From Acidobacteriota bacterium (GTDB lineage: Bacteria > Acidobacteriota > Thermoanaerobaculia > UBA5066): DNA of 64,000 nt. Shown here in pieces: positions 61,645-64,000 of this stretch (the first letter of the stretch is position 1; the number at the start of each line of letters is the position of its first letter). The notes under the pieces are model-generated. The model worked only from the letters and a program-made list of their open reading frames with translations. It ran no database searches and was not told the origin of the DNA. Both the position numbers and the translations under genes were made by a program. The stretch covers positions 240,157 to 304,156 of the forward strand of contig JAKOVQ010000033.1 in assembly GCA_029781975.1 (NCBI GenBank), given 5' to 3'.

Positions 61645-62168
61645 GCGACCGCCCGAGCCCGCCTTCGGAAGCCGCGGCATCCGGTCGGCAGGGTCCGGTC
61701 GCGTCTCACGACGGGCGCGTGAGACGGCGAGAGACGCCCCGATCTCACTCTACCTGAGACGAGCCTCGCGCGAAGAGGCGCCTTCCAGCCGGTCCTGATC
61801 CCCAAGCACCTCGTTGCGAAGGGGATGGAGTGCCGCTCCCTCTCATGGCAGGCGGCTTGCTCGGCCGCTGCCTGCGATGACGAGAAGCGGTGCCAGAGGT
61901 CGAGGACCGACTCCGCCGGCCCCCGCCGCCCCACCCGGCGGACGGCGCGCCCGGAACGGCGGCTCCGTACGGTCCGTCAGCTCCCCGGCTGCAGGCGACG
62001 TCCGGCACGAGAAGGAGAAAGCGGCAGAGCGGGAACGCTCACGAATCGATGGGGTCGGCGGGGCCGCAGCCGCCGCATCCCGCCCCTGACGCCGACCACG
62101 TTCCGGAGGCCGCGTGGATCGGCGACCGAATGCGTGCCTCACACGACCACTCGCAAGGAGGAAGGGAC
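61645..62168. other. 524-nt intergenic region, no gene recognised
   Basis: The gap between the pseudo-receiver and roadblock genes holds an 8-bp hairpin CGTCTCAC / GTGAGACG (61702-61726) and repeated GAGACG words around it. No strong promoter for the roadblock gene was found, and reading frames through it are not protein-like. It is unusually long for this window and could carry a small RNA or decayed gene. Confidence 0.35.
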
Positions 62169-62537
62169 ATGGCTCTGGAGAATCACCTGGCTGACATCAA
62201 GGCGGTCAAAGGCTACCAGGCCTGCGGCATCATGCACTACACGGGCGAGCTGCTCGCGTCCGACTCCGCGGTCGCGAACATCGACCTCGGGCTCGTCGGC
62301 GCCACGTTCAACGACGTCTTCAGGACCGCTCACGAGGTCTGCGAGAAGATCGGCCTCGAGGCCGCGCGCGAGATGGTCCTCATCACGCCGCGAGGGCTCA
62401 TCGTCATGCTCTGCAGCGGGACGAAGTCGAAGGCCCACTTCCACATGATCTCGATCCTGTCGGGGGACGGGAACCAGGCGCTCGCCAAGCTGCAGATGGA
62501 GAAGGCGGTGCCAGCGATCGTCGGGGAACTGGCGTGA
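62169..62537 (+). CDS. roadblock/LC7-domain protein
   Basis: The product is 122 aa (short alpha/beta roadblock fold). LADIKAVKGYQACGIMHYTGELLASDS and EMVLITPRGLIVMLCSG fit the family. Bacterial members (MglB-like) act as regulators of Ras-like GTPases such as MglA in cell polarity and motility; no MglA is in this window. AAGGAGGAAGGG precedes ATG 62169. Its stop is 1 nt before the DUF4388 gene. Confidence 0.72.
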   Translation: MALENHLADIKAVKGYQACGIMHYTGELLASDSAVANIDLGLVGATFNDVFRTAHEVCEKIGLEAAREMVLITPRGLIVMLCSGTKSKAHFHMISILSGDGNQALAKLQMEKAVPAIVGELA

Positions 62538-62538
62538 G

Positions 62539-63486
62539 GTGATCACCGAGACCGGATCGTCGAGCCGGCTCGACGGAATCGGCGCGAGCGAGGGCCAGAG
62601 GCAGCTGCTTCTGGCCCTCCTCGAGGCCGTGGAGTCCCCCACCGGGGGCGAGGTCATCGTCCGCGGGGGACGGGAGTCGGGGCGGATCCGGGTCAGCTCC
62701 GGCCGCATCGCCTGGGCGAACGTGTCGACGGTGCCGGAGACGTTCGGAGCGCGCCTGGCGCGCCGGGGGCTGATGGCGCCGAGCGACGTCGCCGAGGTCG
62801 TCGAGGAGTGCCGAAAGACCGGAGCGAACTTCGCGGAGCTCGCCGTCAGGTGGGGCCTCGTCTCCGCCGAGACGATGCGGGCCGAGTTCCTCGACCAGAC
62901 CGCGACGTCGCTGGCACACGCCTTCCGGCTCCCCGGCCTCCAGTGCATCTTCGCGCCGATCCAGCGGAGCTACGGGGGGACGCTCCTGCTTCCCCTGGAG
63001 GAGCTCCTCGACGAGATGGCCGCCCGAGGGATCGCGCCGCCGCCGCTCCTCTCGGAACGTCGGCCGGGAGAGGGGCTCCCCGACCTGCTGGACCGGATCG
63101 CGACGCCGGGCTCCGGGGCGCGGCGCGCCCCGGGGGGTGGGTCGCTCGACCTGGACGCCCTTCGCTCGCTGAAAGGGCTTCTCGCGGCGTCTGTCACGAG
63201 CCGGCAGGGAGGGGTCAGCTTCCTCGGCGGGGTGGGCGGGCTCGCGGCCCAGGACGCCACGCCCCCCCTCGAACGGGTCTTCGCCGCCGCGAACCAGGCG
63301 TCGGCGCAGGCCGGCCTGGGCAGCGTGCTGGGCCTCTGGATCTCCTCACCGGGCGGGACCGCGGTCGTTCAGGAGTTCTCCGGCGGGGAGGGGCTGGTTC
63401 GCTGCATCTTCGGCCCCGGGACGAACGCGCCCCTCGTTCGGATCCGGATGGAGTCGATCCTCTCGGCGCTGGACGGCCCGGGCTGA
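62539..63486 (+). CDS. DUF4388 (PATAN-like) protein with roadblock-like C-terminus
   Basis: The product is 315 aa. Residues about 25-160 look like DUF4388 (GEVIVRGGRESGRIRVSSGRIAWANV), found in bacterial signalling proteins. The C-terminal segment GLWISSPGGTAVVQEFSGGEGLVRCIFGPG resembles a roadblock/LC7 fold, so it may pair with the preceding protein. GTG start one base after that gene. The same frame stays open and protein-like for 106 codons after the TGA at 63484. Confidence 0.65.
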   Translation: MITETGSSSRLDGIGASEGQRQLLLALLEAVESPTGGEVIVRGGRESGRIRVSSGRIAWANVSTVPETFGARLARRGLMAPSDVAEVVEECRKTGANFAELAVRWGLVSAETMRAEFLDQTATSLAHAFRLPGLQCIFAPIQRSYGGTLLLPLEELLDEMAARGIAPPPLLSERRPGEGLPDLLDRIATPGSGARRAPGGGSLDLDALRSLKGLLAASVTSRQGGVSFLGGVGGLAAQDATPPLERVFAAANQASAQAGLGSVLGLWISSPGGTAVVQEFSGGEGLVRCIFGPGTNAPLVRIRMESILSALDGPG

Positions 63487-63804
63487 GCCGGGACGGGCGC
63501 GCTGGAGCGGACGCGTGCGTCGGAAAGGGATGTCAGGGCCCTCCGGACTCTGGTCCCCATCCGCTCGCCGGGAGCGGCCGGCGACGCCTCCCCGCCCCCT
63601 GCTTCACGGGCGGCGGGACCGGGGCCGCCCGGGAGATCCGAGGCTCCCCTGGTGAGGCCCTCCCCGCCACCAGCCGGTCCCATCCGCGGCGAGCTGCGGC
63701 TCGATGTCGTCGGAGGCCAGGCGTCGATCCGCTTCGTCGAGGAGGAGAGGTCGATCCTCGTCGAGACGGTCTTCGTGCCCGCCGGCGGCCGCCAGGCGGA
63801 GTAG
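63487..63804 (+). pseudogene. open frame after DUF4388 stop, candidate small gene or detached C-terminus
   Basis: In the DUF4388 frame, 105 sense codons run from the TGA to TAG 63802-63804. The last 45 (GELRLDVVGGQASIRFVEEE region) show the G/C third positions of real genes here. No ATG occurs; GTG at 63652 or CTG at 63502 could start a separate small protein. It could equally be a C-terminal domain detached by a nonsense mutation or sequencing error. Confidence 0.35.
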
Positions 63805-63847
63805 CGTCCGCTCTCGTGGTGTATGAACCAGCCTCGGCCGCAGCCGG

Positions 63848-63898
63848 CCCTGTGGGACCAGAGGGGAACGCGAAGCGTTCTCCGCGGGTTCCACAGGG
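63848..63898. repeat. 51-nt near-perfect palindrome
   Basis: CCCTGTGGGACC pairs with GGTTCCACAGGG (one wobble), enclosing GGGGAACGC-GAA-GCGTTCTCC. The structure forms a two-step stem in an otherwise gene-free stretch; it may be a terminator, protein-binding site or small mobile repeat. Confidence 0.45.
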
Positions 63899-63989
63899 CA
63901 CCCCTCGGCGCGGGTTCGCGGTGTCCCTTTACGAGCGAAGGGCCACGACCCCGGTTCTTGGTAGGTTTGGAGTGCCGACTTCAAACGCC

Positions 63990-63996
63990 AAGGAGA
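63990..63996 (+). promoter_or_regulatory. Shine-Dalgarno-like AAGGAGA at the window edge
   Basis: AAGGAGA lies 4 nt before the end, so a plus-strand gene probably starts just beyond base 64000. The less GC-rich stretch before it (63950-63990) may hold its promoter. Confidence 0.4.
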
Positions 63997-64000
63997 CCGA

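Noticed and set aside
63484-63486. TGA as selenocysteine or programmed read-through in the DUF4388 gene
   Set aside because: No SECIS-like hairpin or redox motif is visible around the TGA; mutation, error or a separate gene is simpler.
63604-63984. 126-aa minus-strand ORF at the window end
   Set aside because: It spans the 51-nt palindrome and lies opposite a frame with better codon bias; no ribosome site or motif.

Overview
The window is 64 kb of very GC-rich DNA (third codon positions almost all G or C) from a Gram-negative bacterium. A TonB-dependent outer-membrane receptor, a large beta-barrel protein and many signal peptides show the double membrane. The mix of an S46 dipeptidyl-peptidase, GH57 branching enzyme, OPT transporter, glucodextranase-like periplasmic proteins, ArsS radical SAM protein and PP2C phosphatase is most like Acidobacteriota (Thermoanaerobaculia/Holophagae-like). 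That placement is inference from gene content; no rRNA or tRNA gene was recognised.

Layout. 1-8.9 kb: tail of a zinc-ribbon membrane protein, two divergent membrane glycosyltransferases, S46 peptidase, ArsB/NhaD-type transporter, enoyl-CoA-reductase-like SDR. 8.5-14.8 kb: Lhr helicase with a small partner, Fe/Mn superoxide dismutase, AraC-type HTH protein. 15.0-25.4 kb: GT2 glycosyltransferase, then a tightly coupled run of TonB receptor, solute-binding protein, ABC ATPase, permease, one-module NRPS (adenylation-carrier-thioesterase) and ABC exporter. This reads as a complete make/export/re-import system for an unknown small molecule and is the best candidate for an undescribed system. 25.4-39.6 kb: alpha-glucan locus with GH57 branching enzyme and GlgC on the minus strand, then lipoprotein alpha-amylase, MalK/E/F/G, an outer-membrane beta-barrel and two glucodextranase-like secreted proteins. 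39.6-47.1 kb: amino-acid permease, HAD phosphatase, FabG-like SDR, MoaD/MoaE, VOC protein with histone-H1-like tail, Kbl-like ligase, ArsS and its peroxidase-like partner. 47.1-54.3 kb: OPT transporter, TonB-like protein, M14 carboxypeptidase, SprT-like protease, beta-hydroxyacid dehydrogenase. 54.4-64 kb: nucleotide kinase-like ATPase, nadA coupled to a membrane PP2C phosphatase, a histidine-bearing membrane protein with alpha/beta hydrolase and DEDDy exonuclease, and a signalling group (pseudo-receiver, roadblock, DUF4388).

Expression signals recur. Many genes have a TANNNT -10 box ending 6-8 nt before the start codon, which implies leaderless mRNA. Others have TAGAAT about 20-70 nt upstream with a Shine-Dalgarno site. 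Operon genes often overlap by NTGA, and all four start codons (ATG, GTG, TTG, CTG) appear in that arrangement. One gene (GH57) appears to start at ACG. Terminators are mostly GC-rich hairpins without T tracts. Nearly all very long antisense ORFs in the track are shadows produced by the high GC content.
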